Assembly (NCBI GenBank): GCA_030537195.1
Contig: JAUNOK010000005.1
Coordinates: 1 to 64,000, forward strand
Length of the DNA: 64,000 nt
Direction: 5' to 3'
Origin: Eubacteriales bacterium
Lineage (GTDB): Bacteria > Bacillota > Clostridia > Lachnospirales > Lachnospiraceae
The notes under the pieces were generated by a model, which saw nothing but the letters and a program-made list of their open reading frames with translations, did not search any database and was not told the DNA's origin. This document shows, piece after piece, positions 18,145-26,737 of this stretch. Every line of letters begins with the position of its first letter. Positions within the stretch are counted from its first letter, which is position 1. The position numbers and the translations under genes were made by a program.

Positions 18145-18639
18145 TTATTCTTCATATGAAATATCAGCATCAGATAAGAAGTTGAGAATATATTTTTCAA
18201 ATGCTTCATCAAGGGAGCGGTCGAGTGTAAATGTACTAAGCGAAGATGCTGTTGTCATGGTTACTGAACCATCCTGATAGCGTACATTAAGAAATAACCC
18301 GTTGACACAGTCGGGGTCAAAGTTAAGGTCAGTATCAAGTATCAGTTTTGCAACAACTGCTTCAGGCAATACAAATGTTATCTTTAAAAGTTCAGGAACT
18401 TTCCTGCCCTTAATTATGCTGAATGCGAAAGGCTTAATGTTCTTCCATGATGTATATCTTGCAGAAGGCATGGAATTAAGCTCATCTTCATTATAAAAGT
18501 CAGTGTTGAGCTTTCCATCTATTGTATAACTGCAGCCAGTGCATATATAGGCTTCTGAAAGACACATACCATCAAATGTATCGCTTATCAGAAGTTTATT
18601 CATAAATTGCTTTAAATCCTTAATTGTAAGAGAGAGCAT
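18145..18639 (-). CDS. Hypothetical protein, DUF5721-like
   Basis: 164 residues beginning MLSLTIKDLKQFMNKLL, with a Cys pair region (YICTGCSYTIDGK) and a C-terminal acidic helix. The opening and the SDTFD motif resemble DUF5721, a Lachnospiraceae family with no known role; I assign it from memory and with limited certainty. The sequence has no membrane segment. ATG after CAAGGAGG. It ends in its own terminator and is separated by 45 bp from the ABC permease gene, whose transcripts run the same way. Confidence 0.6.
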   Translation of the reverse strand: MLSLTIKDLKQFMNKLLISDTFDGMCLSEAYICTGCSYTIDGKLNTDFYNEDELNSMPSARYTSWKNIKPFAFSIIKGRKVPELLKITFVLPEAVVAKLILDTDLNFDPDCVNGLFLNVRYQDGSVTMTTASSLSTFTLDRSLDEAFEKYILNFLSDADISYEE

Positions 18640-18684
18640 AAATCCTCCTTGTTTTGCAAAATGTATATTAATTATAATATATAA

Positions 18685-19476
18685 TCAGTCTTTTAGAAAC
18701 AGCTTTTGAATTATATTTATAAGAGCAAAGAGAATTGTTGATATAATGCATAGAATTACAATGCCAAGTACAACATAACTCATCTTAAATACCTGGCTGC
18801 CATATATTATAAGGTATCCAAGCCCTTTTTTAGCAGCTAGGAATTCACCTATAATTACACCTACAAGACACAGACCGATATTGACTTTCATGTTACTTAT
18901 AATAATTTTCTTGGAACCGGGAATGATAAGCTTGCACAGAATATGCCATTTGTTACCGCCAAGAGTCCGTATCAGAGTGATTTTTTCTTTGTCAATTCCA
19001 AGAAAACCTGTGTACAGATTAATTATCATGCCAAATATGGCTACGGATACAGCAGTTATGATAATTGCCTTTGTATTAGTGCCAAGCCATACAATGAGCA
19101 TAGGTGCAAGAGCTGACTTAGGAAGACTGTTTAATACCACCATAAAAGGTTCAAGACAGTCAGACAGTCCTTTGAAGCACCATAACAGTATTGCAAATAT
19201 AATCCCGACAACTGTAATTATTGCAAATGCGACTATGGTTTCGTAGAGAGTTACCCATATATGCATGAATATTACTCCGTCTTTGGCGAGGTCTATAAAT
19301 GTCTGATACAGCCTTACCGGTGAACTGAATATAAATGCGTTGATAATACCTTTGTCAGCAGAGAATTCCCACAGACCGATGAATCCTAAGAATAATATCA
19401 GGCGGGAGAGTGTTACTGATATGGTATACAAACGTTGCTTTATTATGAATTTTTTCTGTAAAGGACTAATATTCAT
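18685..19476 (-). CDS. ABC transporter permease (SsuC/TauC/ThiX type)
   Basis: 263 residues with about six membrane segments and the EAA-like signature of the nitrate/sulfonate/taurine/thiamine-precursor permease family (TLGGNKWHILCKLIIPGS region; GLCLVGVIIGEFLAAKKGLGYLI split). N-terminal LGFIGLWEFSADKG and LNSLPKSALAPMLIVWLG are also typical. It overlaps the ATPase gene by 4 bp (ATGA) and is preceded by GGGAGG. No solute-binding protein gene adjoins either gene, so the substrate, which depends on that protein, cannot be told. Confidence 0.88.
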   Translation of the reverse strand: MNISPLQKKFIIKQRLYTISVTLSRLILFLGFIGLWEFSADKGIINAFIFSSPVRLYQTFIDLAKDGVIFMHIWVTLYETIVAFAIITVVGIIFAILLWCFKGLSDCLEPFMVVLNSLPKSALAPMLIVWLGTNTKAIIITAVSVAIFGMIINLYTGFLGIDKEKITLIRTLGGNKWHILCKLIIPGSKKIIISNMKVNIGLCLVGVIIGEFLAAKKGLGYLIIYGSQVFKMSYVVLGIVILCIISTILFALINIIQKLFLKD

Positions 19477-20198
19477 TTTAACACCTCCCTTATTTCATCA
19501 AAATATTTCTGGGAAGAAAGAGTATCTCTTGATTCTATATCAATTGTTTTCAAAAGCTTTGCCGGACGGCTCGTGAGTATTAATACACGGTCGGTCATTG
19601 CAATTGCTTCGGATATATCGTGTGTTACTAATATTACGGTTTTCTTCTCACTCCTTAATATATTACATATATCTTCCCTTACTTCGAGTCTTGTCTGATA
19701 ATCAAGGGCAGAAAATGGTTCGTCTAAAAGTAAAATATCCGGTTTCAGAGCAAGTGTGCGGATAAGTGCTGCACGCTGTCTCATACCTCCGGATAGCTGG
19801 GATGGCCTCGCTGATTTGAATTCTGCAAGGTCATATTGCTCTAAGAGATGATTAACATACGCAATGTTTTCAGGCGTTTTTTTGTTATTTATTTCAAGAC
19901 CTAACATAACATTTTTATAGATACTGCGCCATTCAAACAGATTATCCTTCTGCAGCATATATCCCATCCGGGAGTCCGTATTGTTCTCTGGCGGTCTTAT
20001 ATATATTGTTCCAGCTTCAGGCTTTATAAGATCGCATAGAAGAGAGAGCAGTGTGGATTTACCACAACCGGATGGACCGACAATCGAGGTGAAACTTCCG
20101 GGTTCTATTTCAAAAGAAAGATCATTGATTACCGGAGTCTCTCCATTTTTATCGTGATAAGAATAATATATGTGATCCAGAGATAGAATTGATTCCAA
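19473..20198 (-). CDS. ABC transporter ATP-binding protein (SsuB/TauB type)
   Basis: 241 residues. Walker A GPSGCGKSTLLSLL (about residues 40-53), Q-loop MLQKDNLFEWRSI, signature LSGGMRQRAALIRTLA, Walker B ILLLDEPFSALD and the H-loop VTHDISEAI are intact. This pattern (LFEWRSIYKNV, HDISEAI) is that of the sulfonate/nitrate/aliphatic importer ATPases. The start is taken as TTG at 20198 because GGGAGC lies 8 bases ahead and the Met-Glu-Ser-Ile beginning fits the domain. Upstream is the divergent DHH gene. Confidence 0.88.
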   Translation of the reverse strand: MESILSLDHIYYSYHDKNGETPVINDLSFEIEPGSFTSIVGPSGCGKSTLLSLLCDLIKPEAGTIYIRPPENNTDSRMGYMLQKDNLFEWRSIYKNVMLGLEINNKKTPENIAYVNHLLEQYDLAEFKSARPSQLSGGMRQRAALIRTLALKPDILLLDEPFSALDYQTRLEVREDICNILRSEKKTVILVTHDISEAIAMTDRVLILTSRPAKLLKTIDIESRDTLSSQKYFDEIREVLK

Positions 20199-20323
20199 TA
20201 GATTGCTCCCATACTATGGTTAATATAATTTATGAAAATTATTGAAAAAAGTGATTATGAAGATTGAATTAGACGCATATAAAGAATATAATAAGAACAC
20301 TAAGGTCATATGAGGGGTACATT

Positions 20324-21307
20324 ATGAACTGCTTAGAGGAGATAATAGCTAATATAAGCACAAAAAGAGTGTTTATACAGACACATAATTTCCCGGATCC
20401 TGATGCAATTGCATGTGCATATGGATTGTCAGAACTGCTTAAAGCAAAAGGGGTAGACGCAGAGATTTGTTATAAGGGAAGTATTGATAAAACAGTAACG
20501 GCCAAGATGGTAAGACTGCTTGATATTGCAGTTAAAGAATATATGAGTGCAGATAAATTCAGTAAAGAAGATGAGATAATTCTTGTTGATGCCCAGAAAG
20601 GCAATTCCAACATTATAGATATGAATGGTCATGAGATTATATGCATAGATCATCATCCTGGATTTGAACATGTTGATTATAGATTCTCAGATATAAGACC
20701 AGAGGTTGGTGCATGCGCTTCGATTATTGCGTCATATTATTTTGATAATAATATTGAGATGTCAAAGAATGTTGCAACAGCTTTATTGTACGGGATTAAG
20801 ATGGACACAGCTGATATGCGCAGAGGCGTTTCACAGCTTGATCTGGATATGTTTTATAAGTTGTTTATGAACACTGACAGGACAATTCTTGCAGACCTTG
20901 ACAGCAGTGTACTGCATTTTGATGATATCAAGGCATATAAGGACGCACTCAGCACGATAGATATAAGAGAAGATGTATGCTTTGCATGTGCAGGTTATGA
21001 GTGCAAGGAATCGCTTATAGCGGCAATATGTGATTTTACTCTGACTCTGGATGGAATTAATCTGTCAGTAGTATATTCTCCTAAGAAGGATGGAATTAAG
21101 ATGTCAATAAGAAGTGCAGGTAAATATCTGTCAGGGGTAATGACAGTTAATGCACTTAAAGGAATAGGAACCGGTGGTGGTCATGATAATATGGCAGGCG
21201 GTTATGTTCCATATAAAAAGGAGAATAATGGAAAGGTAAGCGAAGCTGATGTTGTAAGGCTTGAAAAAGAGATTAAAGAGAGATTTATAAGAGAAACATG
21301 GAATTAA
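20324..21307 (+). CDS. DHH-family phosphoesterase (NrnA/oligoribonuclease-PAP phosphatase type)
   Basis: 327 residues with the DHH domain first and the DHHA1 domain last. Metal ligands appear in NFPDPDA (Asp25, Asp27), VDAQKG, and the name-giving DHHPG near residue 110; the DHHA1 motif GTGGGHDNMAGGYV is near 285-298. NrnA-type enzymes degrade nanoRNAs and in some cases 3',5'-pAp. The DPDA in place of the usual DGDA of many NrnA proteins suggests a subgroup, so I do not give a symbol. ATG after GAGGGG. Followed by a hairpin. Confidence 0.8.
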   Translation: MNCLEEIIANISTKRVFIQTHNFPDPDAIACAYGLSELLKAKGVDAEICYKGSIDKTVTAKMVRLLDIAVKEYMSADKFSKEDEIILVDAQKGNSNIIDMNGHEIICIDHHPGFEHVDYRFSDIRPEVGACASIIASYYFDNNIEMSKNVATALLYGIKMDTADMRRGVSQLDLDMFYKLFMNTDRTILADLDSSVLHFDDIKAYKDALSTIDIREDVCFACAGYECKESLIAAICDFTLTLDGINLSVVYSPKKDGIKMSIRSAGKYLSGVMTVNALKGIGTGGGHDNMAGGYVPYKKENNGKVSEADVVRLEKEIKERFIRETWN

Positions 21308-21310
21308 TAT

Positions 21311-21350
21311 AAACCGTCAGTCTGGATATCGGGTTCAGGCTGACGGTTTT
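21311..21350. terminator. Terminator hairpin between DHH and GH25 genes
   Basis: A 14-bp stem, 21311-21324 with 21336-21349, between convergent genes, with a TTTT end on the plus strand. Short T-run, so moderate confidence in strength. Confidence 0.6.
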
Positions 21351-21385
21351 GACATTGGTCTGTGTTAATATTTATATATCAATAG

Positions 21386-22555
21386 TTATCGTATATCAAT
21401 CTGTATCCTGTCTATAAAATGTCCGAATATTCCTGCATATCCGTCCATTCTGTTATCGGTGGAGTTATCTTTCTGTAAACTGTAATAGTCTCTGTTTACA
21501 GGGCTTACCCTATAGAATGCATAATGATAACCTGATGAATTAATAATATCATCAGGAGTGTAATAATATATCTCAACGGCATCAACAGGTGTGTCATTGC
21601 CAGCATATCCATTATAGTAATCATTAATATCAGTGTTGCGGCTGTCTATGAAACCAAGCCAGCCACTATTTACATGAACTCTGTATTTTATATAGCCGGT
21701 ATCTGTTGTGACTGCAAGACCGGTAATGCTCTGACCGGATATTCCGGCGTAGTCATCATTATTCTTAACTATGGGAAGCCAGCGGCCTGTTGAAAGCTTT
21801 GTCTGATAGTAAACATTTATATTATTGGATGAACTATCATCTATACGCATAGTTTCACCAGTATTATCATCTTTTTTAACAGAATAATCTGAGTAATATA
21901 TATTGCCATCATATCCTTCATCTTCGATTTCTACTGCACCAAACTGCCACATGGTACAGTCAAGGCTTGGAGAATCAATTCCCCAGTGTGCAAGCCAGAT
22001 ATTCATCTCTGGGATTGATTTCAGTCTGTCAAGGTCAAGCACATTGGTAAAATAGTTATAATTGGCATAGACACCGGTTTTATATCCGCTGACACGCATG
22101 GCATTAACAAACATTTCGCAGAAATCAGACAGCAGTTCTCCTTCAGAGTAGACATCAAGACCATTTCTTGCTTTATATCCGTCAGCATCTTCCATATCAA
22201 ACCACACACCAAGCTGAGGCGTTCTGCCTTGAAGAAGTCTTAAAGCGTGGGCAGTTTCGCTTGCTGCGTCATAATAATCCAAAGCATAACTGTACAGATA
22301 GACGCCGTAAGGAATTCCAAGCCGTTCACATTCATCCATATTTCTGATGGCAGCAGTGTCGTCCTGTGACTGGATATCGCTGCCATATCCGATACGGATA
22401 ATTGCACCTTCAATATAGTTCTTCATATTATCCCACTGAATAAAACCGTTGTAGCTGCTCACGTCGATTACCAAAGCATATATATCTGCCGGAAATGACA
22501 TGAAAAGGCATACAGAAGCAATAATTGCAACATATATTCTGATGAGTTTCTTCAT
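21386..22555 (-). CDS. Secreted GH25 lysozyme with ChW-type C-terminal repeats
   Basis: 389 residues. A signal peptide (1-27, KKLIRIYVAIIASVCLFMS then YALV) is followed by a GH25 muramidase domain: VIDVSSYNG near residue 30, GAIIRIGYG, PYGVYLYSYA, and GVWFDMED with the catalytic acidic pair near 120, ending at MWQFGA. Two C-terminal hydrophobic repeats (about residues 250-330 and 330-389), with VHVNSGWLGF and YAGNDTPVDAVEIYY, look like clostridial hydrophobic W (ChW) domains. The enzyme should act on peptidoglycan outside the cell. ATG with AAAGGAGC. Confidence 0.85.
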   Translation of the reverse strand: MKKLIRIYVAIIASVCLFMSFPADIYALVIDVSSYNGFIQWDNMKNYIEGAIIRIGYGSDIQSQDDTAAIRNMDECERLGIPYGVYLYSYALDYYDAASETAHALRLLQGRTPQLGVWFDMEDADGYKARNGLDVYSEGELLSDFCEMFVNAMRVSGYKTGVYANYNYFTNVLDLDRLKSIPEMNIWLAHWGIDSPSLDCTMWQFGAVEIEDEGYDGNIYYSDYSVKKDDNTGETMRIDDSSSNNINVYYQTKLSTGRWLPIVKNNDDYAGISGQSITGLAVTTDTGYIKYRVHVNSGWLGFIDSRNTDINDYYNGYAGNDTPVDAVEIYYYTPDDIINSSGYHYAFYRVSPVNRDYYSLQKDNSTDNRMDGYAGIFGHFIDRIQIDIR

Positions 22556-22694
22556 TCACACAGCTCCTTTCATATAATATTCTAATATAGAATATTCGAA
22601 GGACTGCCTTGGTGTTAGTGAAATAACGGCTTTACAAAAAAACGTTTAATAGATATAATATATATTACATTGTCCGCTTAACTGCGGCTATAAT

Positions 22695-22767
22695 GCCACC
22701 TTGGCTCAGTCGGTAGAGCGTTTCACTCGTAATGAAAAGGTCGCCGGTTCGATTCCGGCAGGTGGCT
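22695..22767 (+). tRNA. tRNA-Thr (anticodon CGT)
   Basis: A complete cloverleaf: acceptor arms GCCACCT (22695-22701) and AGGTGGC (22760-22766), D arm GGCTC...GAGC, anticodon loop CTCGTAA giving CGT (Thr, codon ACG), TTCGATTC in the T arm. CCA is not encoded. It sits alone, with a terminator after it and a truncated dinD convergent. Confidence 0.95.
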
Positions 22768-22773
22768 TGAATT

Positions 22774-22819
22774 AAAAAGTCCGCGAAGTCAGTATTTATC
22801 TAGCTTCGCGGACTTTTTT
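22774..22819. terminator. Bidirectional terminator after tRNA-Thr and dinD fragment
   Basis: A perfect stem, 22774-22788 with 22804-22818, A-tract on the left and T-tract on the right, serves both the tRNA and the convergent dinD. The dinD stop codon is part of the stem's right flank. Confidence 0.85.
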
Positions 22820-23540
22820 ACAGGAGTTTCTTTTGCTCTTTTTTGATTTGATTAATACTCTTCTCAGGAGTTGGTAGATCCTCAGGCATGGTTCCGCCAA
22901 GACGCTTAATAGTATCTCTTACCTCTTTGCCAACATCATAATGAGTCTGGTTAGCATTATCTTTACCTTTTATATTTTCTCGTTTAAGTTTAGCTTCAGT
23001 CTGTGTTGCACGAAACAGATTGGCAGCTAATTCCTCATAGCCCATATGGTCAAGAATATTCTGACTTTTCTTTAATCCTTTTCGTTGATGAATGTCTTTT
23101 GCCTTCAATCCACCATATAATCCCATATAACCGTAATTTTGAAATATAGCATAATCTATGGAAGTATTAACACCTGCATCTTTTGCGGCAGCAACAAGCT
23201 GTTTATTATGTTCAATCATTTCATGTCTGATAGCCAATCTTTTTTGGTCTTCTGAAAGAGAGTCATAATTTTCTATAAGTTCTTGTTGACGGGTTTTAAC
23301 GGCAAAATATGTTTTACCGAGAGCAACAACGGGTTTATCAGGATTAGCATTAAGTACTGTTAAATATGCAGCATAACGAGATAATTTGTAACTTTTAAAT
23401 TCTCGTTTGGCATTAGAACCGATATTAACCATCTCGGTGGTTTCACCGAAATGGTCATCAATGTTCTGATTACTATTTTTACAGTTTTCCATTGCTTTAA
23501 AAATAATAAGTTCAAAATTTCTGAAATCTTTGTACCCCAA
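22818..23540 (-). pseudogene. dinD: DNA damage-inducible protein D, 5'-truncated
   Basis: The 240-residue frame matches DinD from its LGYSEYRHF-like segment to the end: GYKDFRNFELI, IDDHF, MVNIGSNAKREFKSY, LSRYAAYLTVLNANPDKPV, FAVKTRQQEL, HNKQLV, YGYMGLYGGLKAKDIHQRKG, ILDHMGYEELAANLFRATQ and GGTMPEDLPTP. The first 25-30 residues of the family are absent: the frame reaches a TAA (plus-strand 23547-23549) four codons before the match begins, with KVLGY just after it. Only TTG at 23540 could start it, with no good ribosome binding site. DinD inhibits RecA activities in E. coli. It looks like a remnant of a horizontally acquired gene beside a tRNA. Confidence 0.7.
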
Positions 23541-23660
23541 TACTTTTTAGAATACAATAAATTGCTTAGATTTATATAAAAGATAAGATCTAAATATTTT
23601 ACGAATAATATCCCACCCAGCCGCCAATCCTAATACCGAAATTATTATCAGGAGGCGGAT

Positions 23661-24311
23661 ATGGGCAAATCTGACGATGAAAAAACAGATAACGATTATA
23701 AAGATGGTGCAGTTACTAAGAATTCTGTTGAGGTGATAACAATTATTGGAGAGATAGAAGGACATGATAATCTTCCGGCAGCGAGCAAAGCAACCAAGTA
23801 TGAACATATGCTTCCTAAGCTGGCGGAGATTGAGATGGATAAGGATATTAAAGGCGTGCTTTTTATTATGAATACAGTTGGAGGGGATGTCAGTGCGGGA
23901 CTGGCACTGGCTGAGATGATTGCCTCAATGAAAAAGCCGACAGTTTCCTTAATCATAGGTGATTCGCATAGTATAGGTGTGCCGCTTGCTGTGAGTACAG
24001 ATTATTCATTTATTGTGCCTACAGCTACAATGATAATACATCCTGTCAGGATGAACGGAACACTTATCGGAGTGCAGCAGACATATGATTATTTTGAACG
24101 GATATCTGACAGAATAACATCATTTATTGCGGCTCACAGCAGTGTAAGTAAAGAAAGAGTAGAGGAAATGATGGTTGATACCACCCAATTATCTAAAGAT
24201 TTAGGAACAGTGCTGGTGGGTAGACAGGCTGTTGAAGAAGGTTTAATATGTGAGGTAGGAGGAATCAGTGATGCGCTTGCAAAGCTGGATTCCATGATTA
24301 ATGAAGATTAA
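23661..24311 (+). CDS. tepA: TepA-type ClpP-like serine protease
   Basis: 216 residues of the ClpP/crotonase fold. The N-terminal strand VEVITIIGEIEGHD, the oxyanion segment NTVGGDVSAGLALAEMI, the nucleophile region GDSHSIGVPLAVS (Ser about 104) and His in MIIHPVRMNG (about 127) match TepA/YlfI, a sporulation- or translocation-linked ClpP relative in Bacillus. The short acidic N-terminal tail (GKSDDEKTDNDYKDG) is cytoplasmic. ATG after AGGAGGC. It precedes a radical SAM gene by 9 bp. Confidence 0.85.
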   Translation: MGKSDDEKTDNDYKDGAVTKNSVEVITIIGEIEGHDNLPAASKATKYEHMLPKLAEIEMDKDIKGVLFIMNTVGGDVSAGLALAEMIASMKKPTVSLIIGDSHSIGVPLAVSTDYSFIVPTATMIIHPVRMNGTLIGVQQTYDYFERISDRITSFIAAHSSVSKERVEEMMVDTTQLSKDLGTVLVGRQAVEEGLICEVGGISDALAKLDSMINED

Positions 24312-24320
24312 GGGGTAAGT

Positions 24321-25238
24321 ATGAAATGTAATATATGCCCGAGAGCCTGCAATGTTGACAGGAGTGTTAACAGAGGCTTTTGCGGGATGACTAATGATAT
24401 ATATGCGGCGAGAGCCGCACTACATATGTGGGAAGAACCATGCATATCCGGTGAACATGGAAGCGGTGCGGTGTTCTTTTCAGGGTGTACATTAAGGTGC
24501 ATATTCTGCCAGAATTCTGAGATTGCTGCAGCACAGGTTGGAAAGAAGATAACAGTTGACAGACTTTCCGACATTTTTCTTGAACTTCAGGACAAATGTG
24601 CCAATAATATCAACCTTGTTACGGCGACACATTTTGTACCACAGGTCGCAGAGGCACTTATTAAGGCAAAGAATAAAGGACTTGTTATACCTATTGTATA
24701 CAATTCCAGTGCATATGAGAATGTGGACACTGTCAGGATGCTTGACGGACTTGTGGATGTGTATCTTCCAGACATGAAATATATTGACAGCAGGCTTTCA
24801 GCAGAGTATTCGAAAGCACCGGATTATGCCGATGTGGCTAAGGCTGCAATTCAGGAGATGGTAAGACAGATCGGAGAACCGGAATTCTTTACAGAAGATG
24901 ATGAACTTGTGAAGAGCGGAAGAGTTGAAGATGGAATTATGAAAAAAGGCGTAATTGTCAGACATCTTGTACTTCCGGGAACAACCAAAGACTCCAAGGC
25001 AGTTATAAAGTATCTTCTCGATACATACGGGGATGATATATACATAAGCATAATGAGTCAGTATACGCCATTTGAGAGACTGAAAAATCATCCACTCCTG
25101 TCGCGGAAAGTGACAAGAAAAGAATATGATTCTGTGGTAGATTATGCGATAGACTGTGGAATCAATAATGGATTTATTCAGGAAGGTGATGTGGCAGAGG
25201 AAAGCTTCATTCCTGAATTTGACTATGAGGGCATATGA
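24321..25238 (+). CDS. Radical SAM protein (PflX/COG1313-like)
   Basis: 305 residues. The radical SAM cluster motif is C56-x3-C60-x2-C63 in SGCTLRCIFCQN, preceded by an N-terminal CNICPRACNVDR cysteine pair and RGFCGM. The order, CxxCPRxC then SGC-x3-CxFCQN, plus YNSSAY and IVRHLVLPG, is characteristic of the PflX/COG1313 group, uncharacterised relatives of the pyruvate formate-lyase activase. Substrate unknown. It overlaps no neighbour; ATG after AAGGGG, 9 bp after tepA. Confidence 0.85.
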   Translation: MKCNICPRACNVDRSVNRGFCGMTNDIYAARAALHMWEEPCISGEHGSGAVFFSGCTLRCIFCQNSEIAAAQVGKKITVDRLSDIFLELQDKCANNINLVTATHFVPQVAEALIKAKNKGLVIPIVYNSSAYENVDTVRMLDGLVDVYLPDMKYIDSRLSAEYSKAPDYADVAKAAIQEMVRQIGEPEFFTEDDELVKSGRVEDGIMKKGVIVRHLVLPGTTKDSKAVIKYLLDTYGDDIYISIMSQYTPFERLKNHPLLSRKVTRKEYDSVVDYAIDCGINNGFIQEGDVAEESFIPEFDYEGI

Positions 25239-25294
25239 TTATATAATCGTAACAGAATTATTACAAATGTATTGTGTATTGGCGGGATTAATAT

Positions 25295-26722
25295 ATGGAA
25301 AATAAGCATGGGCACATAGAGCAAAACAGCGCCAGAATATGGCAGATAGGCTTGTTTTCTCTTAATAATACATCAACGAATCTGTTTCTTGCCATGATGG
25401 GGTATGTCTCATATTATGCTAACGGAATAGCAGGACTTTCAGTTGTGCTTATCTCGGTTATTCTTACGGGTATGAGAATATTCGATGGTATAACAGACCC
25501 TGTGATAGGATATTTTATAGATAAAACTAACGGAAAGTACGGCAAATTCAGACCTTACATAGTTACAGGCTATGTGCTTATGGCGGTAAGCAGCCTTGTG
25601 CTGTTCTTTACTACAAGCCTTGTTCCGGCTATTTTAAGACCATTGTATTTTATAGTTGTGTATTCAGTATATATAATCGGATATACATTTCAGACAGCAG
25701 TAGTAAAGTCGGGACAATCAGTAATTACCAATGACATGAAGCAGAGACCGATGATAACATTTTTTGATTCAACATTTATAATGTTTGCACATGGTCTGGT
25801 AGCTTTCTATGTTTCTGTATATCTTATTGAGAAGTACAAGACATTCCAGTCACAGGCGCTTTTCTCAGAGTTTGTTATTACTGTTGTGATTGTTGCCGGA
25901 ATATGCTCTGCACTTGCTGTAGTCGGAATATGGAGCAAGGATAATGTTAAGTATTTCAAGCTGGATGAAGACAAGAAACAGCAGATACATTTCAGGGATT
26001 ATGCTACTATAATCAAGCACAACAAACCAATCAGAATGCTTGTTATAGCGGCAGCATCTAACAAATTCGCACAGATGGTATATGGCAATTCAACAGTTCT
26101 TGTAATGCTTTATGGAATTCTGATGCAGAATTATCCGCTTGCTGGTATAATTGGAATAATTGTAGGTATTCCCAACTTAGGAATAATATATCTTGGTATT
26201 GAACATGCCAAGCGATGCGGACAGAAGAAGACACTTGTAAGATCAACATATCTTGCAATTATTTTTCAGACGATACTTATGCTGATGATGATATTTACAG
26301 ATCTTACTAAAGTATCATTAAAGCACATTAATTTTATTACGGTTGCATTCCTGCTTGTATTTACATTACTTAATGGAGTGAAATCAATATCTAATAATAT
26401 AGTTGTGCCTATGATTGCTGACTGTACTGATTATGAATATACATTGAGCGGACATTTTGTGCCGGGAATAATGGGGGCACTGTTTTCGTTCATTGACAAA
26501 TCGTTTTCAGCACTTGGAACAGGATTTGTAGGAATTGCACTTGCGATAGCGGGGTATTCTAAAGTTTTTCCGCAGGTGGAAGACCCACTGACACCACAGC
26601 TTAAGTTTCTGACAATATTTTTCTATTGTATAATTCCGATAATTGGATGGATTGTGACAATATTTATTATGAGATTCTATAAGCTGGATAAGAATACTAT
26701 GAGGGGCTTGTATAAGAAATAG
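25295..26722 (+). CDS. GPH-family (MelB-like) glycoside/sugar:cation symporter
   Basis: 475 residues with about twelve membrane helices. The signature RIFDGITDPVIGYFIDKT (around residues 62-79), followed by GKFRPYIV, is that of the glycoside-pentoside-hexuronide symporters (MelB, XynP, LacS). These take up oligosaccharides with Na+ or H+. It precedes a GH13-related gene by 15 bp, so the two are likely cotranscribed and concerned with glucans, though the GH13 partner lacks its catalytic residues. ATG with weak GGCGGG upstream. Confidence 0.85.
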   Translation: MENKHGHIEQNSARIWQIGLFSLNNTSTNLFLAMMGYVSYYANGIAGLSVVLISVILTGMRIFDGITDPVIGYFIDKTNGKYGKFRPYIVTGYVLMAVSSLVLFFTTSLVPAILRPLYFIVVYSVYIIGYTFQTAVVKSGQSVITNDMKQRPMITFFDSTFIMFAHGLVAFYVSVYLIEKYKTFQSQALFSEFVITVVIVAGICSALAVVGIWSKDNVKYFKLDEDKKQQIHFRDYATIIKHNKPIRMLVIAAASNKFAQMVYGNSTVLVMLYGILMQNYPLAGIIGIIVGIPNLGIIYLGIEHAKRCGQKKTLVRSTYLAIIFQTILMLMMIFTDLTKVSLKHINFITVAFLLVFTLLNGVKSISNNIVVPMIADCTDYEYTLSGHFVPGIMGALFSFIDKSFSALGTGFVGIALAIAGYSKVFPQVEDPLTPQLKFLTIFFYCIIPIIGWIVTIFIMRFYKLDKNTMRGLYKK

Positions 26723-26737
26723 AGTGGAGAGTGGAAT

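Noticed and set aside
20257-20313. A 18-codon ORF upstream of the DHH gene as a leader peptide
   Set aside because: No ribosome binding site and no repeated codons that would mark attenuation.
23360-23807. Minus-strand frames that could supply a frameshifted N terminus of dinD
   Set aside because: Neither translated sequence (for example YSKKYWGTKIS) resembles the DinD N terminus, so a simple frameshift does not explain the truncation.
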